From positions 1,768,582-1,832,581 of the forward strand of contig NC_089319.1 in assembly GCF_036669915.1 (NCBI RefSeq): a stretch of DNA of 64,000 nucleotides, read 5' to 3'. The stretch comes from Pocillopora verrucosa. Its lineage: Eukaryota > Cnidaria > Anthozoa > Scleractinia > Pocilloporidae. The number at the start of each line of letters is the position of its first letter. Positions within the stretch are counted from its first letter, which is position 1. This document shows positions 53,273 to 63,689 of this stretch, piece after piece. Made by a program: the position numbers and the translations under genes. The notes beneath the pieces are model-generated. The model saw nothing but the letters and a program-made list of their open reading frames with translations, had not been told where the DNA came from and did no database searches.

Positions 53273-55353
53273 CTTTACAGAAATTAGTCAATACGTTACG
53301 TAAGAGCACATGACTAGCGCTAACAAACAATTTGTGAGCCCGCGTTCCTTAGTACTGGGCAAACGGTAACAAAGGGCGGTAGGTTGTCGGCTCCGATAGA
53401 TCTTTGAGGTAGCTCTTTGGCCTCCTGTAATCACTATCCCTATGTTCCTCTTGGGGTTTACCGAACGCTATTAAAACCCACAAAATGTTAGACTTTCAGC
53501 CATATCACCGCGGTCTTTTGGTATCTCTTTGCTCCACGACCTAGATTCAGGATGTTACGTGAAGCTAACGAAGCAAGTAACCAACATGTCACAGCCTTTA
53601 TCCACAAATGTCCTTTTATCCTTCTTTTTTCGAGGGTTAAGCCAGTAAAAATTGACCGCACTTTTGCACTCATGCCATTGTGGACGTTAGCCAACGTCAA
53701 TTTTGTCACATTTGCATGACGACGTTATTTACGGACAACGCGGTATTTGCGCAGTTTCACTTTCTAAGGATAAATTATACACTATGCATGTTACATTATG
53801 CATCGATAGCAAAAGTGGAGCCAAGATATATGTAAGTTATCTTTACACTCCCAAATTATATTTTAACTCTAACCCAGTCGGATCTTCATTGTTGCGTAAT
53901 TCCATCTTCATGCGTCAGCCAGCGGCCATTTGTTTTTGACCTTCCTCACCTGAACAGAGGAGAGAGTACCCACATTAAAGATGTATTCCCGAAATTTATC
54001 TCTGCATAGTTCATATTTCGTTAAATGAACTAAACATGTAGAGTGTGTTTTTATATAATGTAGATACGTGAGACGCATTTGTGGAAAGCGCGGGAGTAAT
54101 TTTTGTGCAGAAACAATTCAAGGCATTCTATTTTTCGCGCTTTAAACACTGCCGCACGATGATGTTTACGGTAATGAAGCTCAGTCTTAAGTGTGTCTAA
54201 AAATTCTAAGAAATTTAATATATCACGGGAGACTCAATATGGCAGCATTTTCTCCTCAGTAAAATATTAGTCAGTAATATACCCTCTCATGTCAAATCTT
54301 CATATGCACCGTCGTTTCTGCAATAACTTTCATAGTGAACTTAAAACTTTTGACATGGTAAATAATTCAATTGTTTCCTAATACTTAAACGCAGGATCAA
54401 CTCGCCAATTTTTTTCTAGAATGAAATTGATACTCGGTAAGCATCATTTATTACCAATGCCTAAATAGAGCAGGCAGAAGTCACTTATTTATATAAAAAA
54501 TCTAATGATTAAAACATTAAAAAGGGATTTGACGCAAACATTTGAATAATAACCAAGATGAACACTTTCCATATTACAAATTTAATGGACTTTCAATTGT
54601 CTGTACATCAGCAGCTGCTGCGACAGGCAGACGCAACAACCGTTTAAGTTCGAAACTGGTATGCATCGGCAACCTAATTAAAGGATGTTTTATAAATGGG
54701 CAGTCTGTGTACGTATTTATAACAACAATCTTCTTCTCGCTGGAGGATACCTAGTAAAACGACAGCTTTTGTAAGTGAAAAAAGCAATACATGTTTTTTT
54801 TTCCGCGCAAGCCGGTTTAACCAAATTAATTTACCCAAGATAAAGAGACTATTAATTAATTTGAAGTTTTTTCGCAAATATTCGTTTTATGTGAATATGA
54901 TTCACGCGCGACATTTTTGGCCGACTACCCTGTGGAAACCATTGTGAAGATTTTTTCCCAGACTAGCTACGAACTGAAAAGGTGAAAAAAAAACTTTGGA
55001 CTCACCATGTGTTAAAAGCCTATATAACACTGTTCAAACATTGGAGATGCAAGGTTAGCTGTTGACGAGTTTGTGGGTCTGGTTAATAGCTGAGATAACA
55101 GAAATATCCTTGCGTTCTGTAATCTACATCTACTAGTTATCATATCTACGCTTCCTTATTCACAGATAGTATCATTACCTGACTTGTTTTGCAACTTATT
55201 TTGTGGGCGTAGAACACATTGTAGTGATGGTATACTTGTAGGTTTGTGAGCGTGGCTGCAGCACTGAAAACGTGACACATGTACTGTGAATAAGTTTTGG
55301 GCAGAAACGATCCACAAAACGGACGCATTGACCACGACTCTTTAAGCCCCGCA
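53273..55353. other. Spacer above the unit-3 receptor; duplicated, no gene seen
   Basis: Copy of 35750-37819. Short open frames on both strands differ in length and in reading direction from their counterparts and do not resemble known proteins. Confidence 0.45.
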
Positions 55354-56274
55354 ATGGAGAAGAACTTGCAATGGTGGACCGAGGTTGCAGTTATCATAAC
55401 AGTATTCATCATAGGGCTTGTAGGAAACATATTCGTTCTTATCATAGTTAACGAGAGAAACGTTAGGAAAACAATTCATGGAACATTTGTTATAAGTCTG
55501 GCTATTGCAGATTTGGTTTTGCTGTGTTCGGATTCGCCTGTTTCTATTCTACAACACTTCAGCCTTACGTCTGAAACATACAACTGCAGAGTACATCTGG
55601 CTATTGTTACAACCGGATACAATGCAGGACTTTTCACCATCACATCCATGGCGATCTATCGGTGCCATGTTGTAACAAATCCTTGGAGGCCAAAGCTAAA
55701 ACGAAGAGGTGCAGTAATATGGGTGTCTTTCGTGTGGCTGGCAGCTTTTATTTTTGTTATTCCACTCATTGTTGTTAGTAAAATAACAAAAGATGGCAAA
55801 TGTAAAGAAGATTGGCCTTCCCTTGCTCATCGCCAGGCATACACCGTCTCACTCCTCACAGCACAGTATATTTTACCGCTGCTGATTACAGTAATTTGCT
55901 ACATACGAATATGGCTTTTTATGAGAAATCGACCGGTGTTTCCGAGAAACAGCAATTTATTCACTAACAGACGGATCCCAGGAGAAGAAAATACAAGAGA
56001 GAGTGTGATAATACTGAAAACCGTGGCAGTAATTGTGTTCTTGTTTTTGGTGTTGTTGTTGCCTAATCAAGTCGCGTGGATGCTGTTGGATTTCAGAAAT
56101 GTTTCCTATGAAGAACTTTGGTTTGTTGCAGATATACTAACAAGACTCCATAGCTGTCTAAACCCAGTCGTCTATGGGGTGATGAATAAACAGTACCGTC
56201 GTAGTTACGTCACGTTTTTAACACGCACCCTGTGCTACCGTCACGTGTCACGTGTCGCGCAGGCGCCAACATAG
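55354..56274 (+). CDS. Class A GPCR, family 1, intact, 306 aa (array unit 3)
   Basis: Intronless; ATG at 55354 (MEKNLQWWTEVAVI). It has the family features: N25, D53 in LAIAD, disulphide cysteines C78 and C150, YRC at 102-104, P175 in YILPLL, LLLPNQVAWML in TM6, NPVVYG in TM7 and a short basic C-tail RHVSRVAQAPT. It differs from the unit-2/unit-4 pair in the first intracellular loop (IVNERNVRK versus TVHQRNARK), near TM3 (YNCRVHLAIV), at VVSKIT and at QYRRSYVTFL. It is the intact counterpart of the unit-1 pseudogene. Its 3' two-thirds is the best match to the fragment inserted at 58685-59347. Confidence 0.9.
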   Translation: MEKNLQWWTEVAVIITVFIIGLVGNIFVLIIVNERNVRKTIHGTFVISLAIADLVLLCSDSPVSILQHFSLTSETYNCRVHLAIVTTGYNAGLFTITSMAIYRCHVVTNPWRPKLKRRGAVIWVSFVWLAAFIFVIPLIVVSKITKDGKCKEDWPSLAHRQAYTVSLLTAQYILPLLITVICYIRIWLFMRNRPVFPRNSNLFTNRRIPGEENTRESVIILKTVAVIVFLFLVLLLPNQVAWMLLDFRNVSYEELWFVADILTRLHSCLNPVVYGVMNKQYRRSYVTFLTRTLCYRHVSRVAQAPT

Positions 56275-56509
56275 GATAAAAGATAAAGATGAAAGATACA
56301 TAGTTTATTCACAATCGCTTTGCAACTAGAAATTGAATTACACGCTTATTACAAAAGATGATATCAATAGTAGCATTAAATAGAACTATCAGTGGTTTAA
56401 AGCAAGTTTTTACGAAAATTTGTTTTTACATCTGTTTTGGTTATAAATGAAATATGTCGATTAAATCTAAAATTCTATCAAAATAGGTTTAGGCTTTAAG
56501 GGCATTAAA

Positions 56510-56890
56510 AGTGATGAAACTGTTAAGAAATCTTTTTGTCTTGAACACGCGCTTAAACTTTCGTTTCTTTTTAAGGTTCAAAGTACTTGTGTTACGAGCA
56601 GGAAGAAGGTCATTGAGCTTATTCTCTTCGCTCTGAATAATTTTATTGGGTAGTTTGACAAATAATTCCTGACGGCGATCTGAAGTTTATTTAGGCCTGA
56701 TTCAGCCAATGTCCCATTGTATGAGCAAAAGGGAAAGATGATGCGCATTGCTCGCTTTTGTACTCCTTCAATCTCGTTGGGAAGGTATGTGGGGAGACCA
56801 TCATGGGAGACAGGACATGCGTTCTTCGTGATCGGACTAATACAAGTGCTGAAAAACTGCTCCAACTCACGGATATCAAGACCAGATCGT
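56510..56890 (-). mobile_element. LINE reverse-transcriptase remnant (array unit 3)
   Basis: Minus strand encodes EQFFSTCISPITKNACPV and then YLPNEIEGVQKRAMRIIFPF with the same downstream frameshift as unit 2. The sequence joins a deletion point at about 56912, beyond which about 370 bp present in unit 2 are missing, including the left arm of the TIR element. Confidence 0.72.
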
Positions 56891-58337
56891 TTAAGTTATG
56901 TCACAGTAATAATTAAAAAGTGAAGTCCATCATTCGAGGAAAAAAAGAATCTGTGAAAAAAAAATGATTTTAGTGCACCACGGAACTCTAGAAGTGAGGT
57001 ACGCAGACATCAATTTTTTTCCACTGATTTTATTCCTTTACTTGCGCGATGGACTTCGGCGAAAAGGAGGGACTGCTCGTTGTCTATTCCTCCTGAAACC
57101 TGATTGAAAAGTGTGTGCGACTTGTGTAGTATTTGTAACGATCACTCGAAGTTCTTATCTTTGACATTTGCACCATCATGGCATTAACTTGTTCATAATC
57201 GGAAAGCTATGCAATACGGTTCTCTAATGTATTTACTAATATGCGCTCGTCTGGCTCAGCAAATTTAGGCAAGCGTATATATGAGAACTTAATTGTCAAC
57301 CTTCTTGTCTTATATCTTAAATGTAAATAATTTTTGTTGAGTTAAATTTGGTTTCAATATGAGTTATTTCTTTAATTTTCCAAATAAAATTAACTTATTG
57401 ATTCGTATATTTCAGTTACATCTGTTGATAAGGGCTAAATTTTAAAGATATCATTTCCAACCGAAGTGTTACCAAAAATCTGAATGAACGTAAATTGTAA
57501 CTACATTACAGTCATTATATATAAATATTCCTCAGAGTTCAATATTGAAGCTTCGATTTTCTTGTTTCATAATGAAATGGCGCATCGGTGCAGGGGAGTG
57601 GCATTTATGATAAATTGCCTTAAGGCCGGATGTGAATTAATTCTCTAAAATGGAAAAGCGGGGCTATACGACTCAATTAAATACAAAGGGCTCATGAGTT
57701 CATAGCAAGGAGTTCCCTGTGTAAACTGATGAATGATTCATTCATTTTTCTTTTCAATATCTTTTCATGAACTAATCTTACTTCGTTACAAAAGCTATTA
57801 CCTTTCGCCTCAGTCTCTCTGCCGACGGGTCACTAATTTTTTCTTAGTTGACATTTTTTAAAACAAGTGTGAAACAAGAGATTCAGGAATAAATTAAGAA
57901 AATCGTGTTCCCGACTGCCTGACCTTTAAACATTGTTCTTAGCCCGGTGAAACTCAATTAGTCTCTTATATCTTAGTTTATTCTAATCATTTTCACCCGA
58001 CTCAGCGCTGTAAAGTCGAGTTCAAGTCCTCTTGAGGCCTATAAAAACTGTTTTTCGTAACATGATCAGTCTTTTCTATAATTTTCGTGGTAAAAAGGCA
58101 AAGCCTATTATAACTTATTACGTATGGTTAATGAGACACCGTTCTTAAAATAGCTGCGCAGTATAACTTCGAACTAAATTTAGACTCTGAAATATGTCAC
58201 TGGGAGGATGCTTGTTTCAGGACGACTTCTCTTAGTTCATGAACTAAGTTTTACTCTTTCCCTTTAGATTTTTCAGGTGAAAAAACCATCTTCAATTCTT
58301 CAGGAGCCTCACGGTTTCTTCCAGTGTATCCGAAATT

Positions 58338-59956
58338 CTAGGCGGGTCCTACAGTTGCAGTTCGCCGCATCGAACATGGAGAACGCAAAAGTACCTTGAC
58401 ACATCTCCTAAACTGTCTGCTCTGAAAACAGTAGATGATCGGGTTAACAGCTGAGTTTAAAGTTACTAGGACAACGGTTGTCGTGTGAACTATGTCGCCT
58501 TGAGAGTTTAACCCATAGAAATCAAGAACATAGGCAATGAGACAGGGAAGCCAACATACTGCGCAAACAACTGTCACGGTCAAGACCATTTTCGTGACAC
58601 GTTTGCGTGACTTGATGACGGCGCGCTGTGATTGCTCTACGGGTTGCGAACCTGTGACTCAGAGTTTAAAAACCACTCGGCTGTTGTAACAAATCCTTGG
58701 AGGCCAAAGCTAAAACGAAGAGGTGCAGTAATATGGGTGTCTTTCGTGTGGCTGGCAGCTTTTGTTTTTGTTATTCCACTCATTGTTGTTAGTAAAATAA
58801 CAAAAGATGGCAAATGTATGGAAGATTGGCCTTCCCTTGCTCATCGCCAGGCATACACCGTCTCACTCCTTACAGCACAGTATATTTTACCGCTGCTGAT
58901 TACTGCAATTTGCTACATACGAATATGGCTTTTTATGAGAAATCGACCGGTGTTTCCGAGAAACAGCAACTTATTCACTAACAGACGGATCCCAGGAGAA
59001 GAAAATACAAGAGAGAGTGTGATAATACTGAAAACCGTGGCAGTAATTGTGTTCTTGTTTTTGGTGTTGTTGTTGCCAATCAAGTCGCGTGGATGCTGTT
59101 GGATTTCAGAAATGTTTCCTATGAAGAACTTTGGTTTGTTGCAGATATACTAACAAGACTCCATAGCTGTCTAAACCCAGTCGTCTATGGGGTGATGAAT
59201 AAACAGTACCGTCGTAGTTACGTCACGTTTTTAACACGCACCCTGTGCTACCGTCACGTGTCACGTGTCGCGCAGGCGCCAACATAGGATAAAAGATAAA
59301 GATGAAAGATACATAGTTTATTCACAATCGCTTTGCAACTAGAAATTGAGTTTAAAAACCACTCGGCTGTAAAGAAGCGTCATAACAGACAACGGTAAAA
59401 TTCCGACTACAATGAGCCATCCAAGGCTATAAGCATTAAAATACCAACCAGAGGGCCAATCCTCGAGGCAAAAATCTAAATCCTCGTTGTATTTTTTCAT
59501 CACATATACTGGAAGATTCCAGAGGATTGATAACAGCCAACAGGCAGGTATGATGAATTTCAGTTTGGCCTTTGTGATACGTTTTTTCTCGTCGTGTGGG
59601 TACAACACCGCAAAATATCTTTCAACTGCAACAGCAATCAGTGATACCACCGAGACCACGGCCCCGGTCCATAACAGGTTCCCTCCGGTTAGGAACTTGC
59701 AGAGGTAGTCCCCGGTGTGCCCCGTCGGGTGTTGGTACGTGTGAATTAGGATATACCGAGGGATCACAAATATAGCTACCACCATATCTGCGCAGGCGAG
59801 ATTCACCAACAAATAATTCATGGCGCTTCTCATTAGCCGGTTTCTCAGGACAACAAGACAGACCAGAGAGTTACTGACGAGGCTGATTAGCACAAGAAAC
59901 GAGAAAGCCACACGAAGGCTGATTTCCGCCGCTTCTGTTTCAGTGAAAAGCGACAT
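58338..59956 (-). pseudogene. Family-2 class A GPCR C, interrupted by a receptor fragment
   Basis: ATG at 59956-59954 (MSLFTETEAAEISL). The 5' half, 59956-59348, is intact: SNSLVCLVV (TM1), LACAD (TM2), AVERYFAVLYP with canonical ERY (TM3), WLLSILWNLPVYV (TM4), ECL2 cysteine in DLDFCLEDW and TM5. At FKL the frame runs into inserted DNA and stops at 59341-59339, giving a 205-aa truncated product without TM6-TM7. The 3' half resumes at 58684-58338 with VTVVCAVCWLPCLIAYVL (TM6), NSAVNPIIYCF (TM7) and TAG. Without the insertion the gene would be nearly full length, so the insertion is probably the killing event. The motifs suggest a neuropeptide-type receptor, ligand unknown. Confidence 0.92.
58662..59370 (+). 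mobile_element. 663-bp fragment of a family-1 GPCR inserted in gene C with 21-23 bp target duplication
   Basis: Insert 58685-59347 begins in the sequence after the TM3 YRCH motif (VVTNPWRPKLKRRG) and continues through TM7 into the receptor's 3' UTR, ending in AGAAATTGA. Identical 23-bp sequences flank it at 58662-58684 and 59348-59370 (core TTTAAAAACCACTCGGCTGT), both being family-2 sequence. The fragment itself has a 1-nt loss near 59079 (LLLPNQ lost). It resembles unit 3 (VVSKIT, QYRRSY) more than units 2 and 4. No poly(A) is present at its end. Confidence 0.92.
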
Positions 59957-62545
59957 GGTGTTTTTGAAACCAATACTTTGCTGAGCAAATCAGATCTGAA
60001 AATAACAAGGAAACGAATGGTTAATAATGTTTTTGCCTTAGTGTTCAGAATAAACATTCTACGCTAAGTAAATCATGGGTTCTATGAAGTTCTGTTTTAT
60101 TTGGTCGATTCATGGGATAATTAACATCAAGAGAGGATAAGGCTCTCTTGTTAATAAACATTTTTCTGCTCTAACGTGTTTCCAAAGGCATCACCTTAAC
60201 AAAACCAAGAAGATTAGCATGCGGAAAGTTACGTGTAAACTAAGGTTCTGCGCCATCCGCTGTCTGAGTTGACAAAAAAAATTTCAACACATAAACCAGT
60301 TAAAAAAATTGATGATTTATTTTTGTTTACACGAACCTTAGAGCTCCTTTGCCCGAGAACAGGTTTTCTCATGTTCAGTGAAGTAATCACTGTGCCGCTT
60401 TTATACTTCAGCATTTAGTATTTTTTAAACAATACTCTTTTGTGTAATTTATATTCGAGTTAGAGATGCTCTCCACATCGTCAAACAGTCCTGAAACACG
60501 AAATGTTAAGTTGAGTCCGACCAGTTCCCGCAAAGAAGAGAAGCGTTTGAATCAGACTGCTGTAACATTTGTCTTAGCTCTGACGAAAAAGAAAAGCCAC
60601 CTTTAGAAAATTTTCACGGTGGACAATTTACATTGGGCTTTTTCTCCGGAAAGTAAAGCGCGGCTGGCGCCAAGAATTGACCTCATTTGCACATTTGGCC
60701 GCTGTGTTGTTTTAGACACCAATAGATATTTTTACATTTTTGAAAAGTAGTATGCTGAAGCTGTTAACTACAAGGCTTCTCTCGAAGTGGATCTCATTAA
60801 AGTCAAGCTCCTTTAAGCATCACGCAAGTTTTATTATACAAATACACCAGCTTGCTTTTCTAGAACAAACAAATTCTGTAGCAAGAAAATACTTTAAATT
60901 TTTGATTACTCATTCTTGATCTGCTTACCTTTTGTAGAATGTGTAAAATATAAAATGTTCTGGTGTAACAGGGAACTGTTGAACAGAGCTGATTGCAAAG
61001 CGAAACTGAGAAAAGCAAATTATGAAGATAATGTTCCCTTGAGAAAATTAAAGGGGGCGTCAATAAAATTGATTACTATGCTTACAGATGTGAACAAGCT
61101 GTCGCTTCTTCACAATAGCGTGCTCAAATATTGACTGAATGCAGTGGCTATTAAAACGTCATGTTAAATAAAGGCTCTTTTAATTGGTCCAGCAATGGAC
61201 TAAAGCTGGGTGTAGCTGTTTTTTTCCAGCGTCTATGGTTTTTAAGGGGTAGAAAAATAAAAAAAAAAAGCTTTCGGAAGTTGACAATAGAAAAAAAATG
61301 AAGCTCAGTCTTAAGTGTGTCTGAAAATTCTAAGAAATTTGATATATCACGGGCGACTCAATATGGCAGCATTTTCACCTCAGTATTTAAAATCTTCATA
61401 TGCACCATGAAACTTCCCGTCGTTTCTGCAGTAACTTTTATGAACTTAAAACTTCTGACATGGTAAATAATTCAATTGTGTCCCAACACTTAGACGCTGT
61501 CATTTTCTTGAATGAAATTAATACTCGGCAAGCATCATCTATTACCACCGGCTAAATAGAGCAGGCAAAAGTCACTTATTTGTATAACAAATCTAATGGT
61601 TAAAACACTAAAAAGGGATTTGACGCAAACTTTTGACTAGTAACCAAGATGAACACTTTCCACATTACAAATTAATAGGACTTTCAATTGTCTGTACATC
61701 AGCAGCTGCTGCGACAGGCAGACGCAAGAACCATTTAAGTTCGAAACTGATATGCATCGGCAACCTAATTAAGGGATGTTTTATAAATGGGCAGTCTGTG
61801 TACGTATTTATAATAACAATCTTCTTCTCGCTGGAGGATACGTAGTAAAACGACAGCTTTTGTAAGTGGGAAAAGCAATACATGTATTTTTTCGCGCAAG
61901 CCGGTTTAACCAAATTAATTTGCCCAAGATAAAGAGACTAGTAATTAATTTGAAGTTTTTTCACAAATATTCGTTTTATGTGAATATGATTCACGCGCAA
62001 CATTTTTGGCCGACTTCCCTGCGGCAGCCATTGTGAAGATTTTACCCAAACTAGCAACGAACTGAAAAGGTGAAAAAAAACTTTGGACTCACCATGTGTT
62101 AAAAGCCTGTATAACGCTGTTCAAACATTGTGGGTCTGGTTAATAGCTGTGATAACAGAAATATCCTTGTGTTCTGTAATCTACATCTACCAGTTATCAT
62201 ATCTACACTTACTTATTCACAGATAGTATCATTAACTGACTTGTTTTGCAACTTATTTTGTGGGCGTATAACACATTGTAGTAATGGTATACTCGTAGGT
62301 TTGTGAGCGTGGCTGCAGCACTGAAAACGTGACATATGTACTGTGAATTATTCACAGATAGTATCATTACCTGACTTGTTTTGCAACTTATTTTGTGGGC
62401 GTAGAACACATTGTAGTAATGGTATACTTGTAGGTTTGTGAGCGTGGCTGCAGCACTGAAAACGTGACACATGTACCGTGAATAAGTTTTGGGCAGAAAC
62501 GATTCACAAATCGGACGCATTGACCACGACTCTTTAAGCCCTGCC
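59957..62545. other. Linker above the unit-4 receptor; no gene seen
   Basis: 60150-61300 matches 42230-43380 and 61300-62545 matches 43390-44518. It includes the 135-bp tandem duplication at 62213-62482 just above the receptor start. Confidence 0.5.
62213..62482. repeat. 135-bp tandem duplication upstream of the unit-4 receptor
   Basis: Copies 62213-62347 and 62348-62482 both start TTATTCACAGATAGTATCAT and end in a TGTACYGTGAA sequence, differing at a handful of bases. Other array units have a single copy at this place (for example 44327-44457). It lies 64-333 bp above the ATG, in the presumed promoter or 5' UTR. Confidence 0.9.
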
Positions 62546-63466
62546 ATGGAGAAGAACCTGCAATGGTGGACCGAGGTTGCAGTTATCATAACAGTATTCA
62601 TCATAGGGCTTGTAGGAAACATACTTGTTCTTATCACAGTTCATCAGAGAAACGCTAGGAAGACAATTCATGGAACATTTGTTATAAGTCTGGCTATTGC
62701 AGATTTGGTTTTGCTGTGTTCGGATTCGCCTGTTTCTATTTTACAACACTTCAGCCTTACGTCTGAAACATACAGCTGCAGAGTACATCTGACTATTGTT
62801 ACAACCGGATACAATGCAGGACTTTTCACCATCACATCCATGGCGATCTATCGGTGCCATGTTGTAACAAATCCTTGGAGGCCAAAGCTAAAACGAAGAG
62901 GTGCAGTAATATGGGTGTCCTTCGTGTGGCTGGCAGCTTTTATTTTCGTTATTCCACTCATTGTTGTTGGTAAAATAACAAAAGATGGCAAATGTAAAGA
63001 AGATTGGCCTTCCCTTGCTCATCGCCAGGCATACACCGTCTCACTCCTCACAGCACAGTATATTTTACCGCTGCTGATTACTGCAATTTGCTACATACGA
63101 ATATGGCTTTTTATGAGAAATCGACCGGTGTTTCCGAGAAACAGCAATTTATTCACTAACAGACGGATCCCAGGAGAAGAAAATACAAGAGAGAGTATGA
63201 TAATACTGAAAACCGTGGCAGTAATTATGTTCTTGTTTTTGGTGTTGCTGTTGCCTAATCAAGTCGCGTGGATGCTGTTGGATTTCAGAAATGTTTCCTA
63301 TGAAGAACTTTGGTTTGTTGCAGATATACTAACAAGACTCCATAGCTGTCTAAACCCAGTCGTCTATGGGGTGATGAATAAACAGTACCGTTGTAGTTAC
63401 GTCACGTTTCTAGCACGCACCCTGTGCTACCGTCACGTGTCACGTGTCGCGCAGGCGCCAACATAG
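62546..63466 (+). CDS. Class A GPCR, family 1, intact, 306 aa (array unit 4)
   Basis: Intronless; ATG at 62546. It differs from the unit-2 receptor at three residues: L27 for F, P175 for R (restoring the TM5 proline) and T for S in GEENTRES. Motifs are those of family 1: N25, D53, C78/C150, YRC 102-104, LLLPNQVAW, NPVVYG. It shares with unit 2 the markers ITVHQRN, MIILKTVAVIMF and QYRCSYVTFLAR, as expected if unit 4 is the block-Y counterpart of unit 2. Its upstream region carries a private 135-bp tandem duplication. Confidence 0.92.
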   Translation: MEKNLQWWTEVAVIITVFIIGLVGNILVLITVHQRNARKTIHGTFVISLAIADLVLLCSDSPVSILQHFSLTSETYSCRVHLTIVTTGYNAGLFTITSMAIYRCHVVTNPWRPKLKRRGAVIWVSFVWLAAFIFVIPLIVVGKITKDGKCKEDWPSLAHRQAYTVSLLTAQYILPLLITAICYIRIWLFMRNRPVFPRNSNLFTNRRIPGEENTRESMIILKTVAVIMFLFLVLLLPNQVAWMLLDFRNVSYEELWFVADILTRLHSCLNPVVYGVMNKQYRCSYVTFLARTLCYRHVSRVAQAPT

Positions 63467-63689
63467 GATAAAAGATAAAGATGAAAGATACATAGTTTAT
63501 TCACAATCGCTTTGCAACTAGAAATTGAATTACACGCTTATTACAAAAGATGATATCAATAGTAGCATTAAATAGAACTATCAGTGGTTTAAAGCAAGTT
63601 TTTACAAAAATTTTTTTTTACATCTGTTTTGGTTATAAATGAAATATGTCGATTAAATCTAAAATTCTATCAAAATAGATTTAGGCTTT

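Noticed and set aside
62209-62637. 142-codon minus-strand frame over the unit-4 receptor start, with shorter versions in other units
   Set aside because: Antisense shadow of the receptor N-terminus and leader; it is long only because the 135-bp duplication is a multiple of three.
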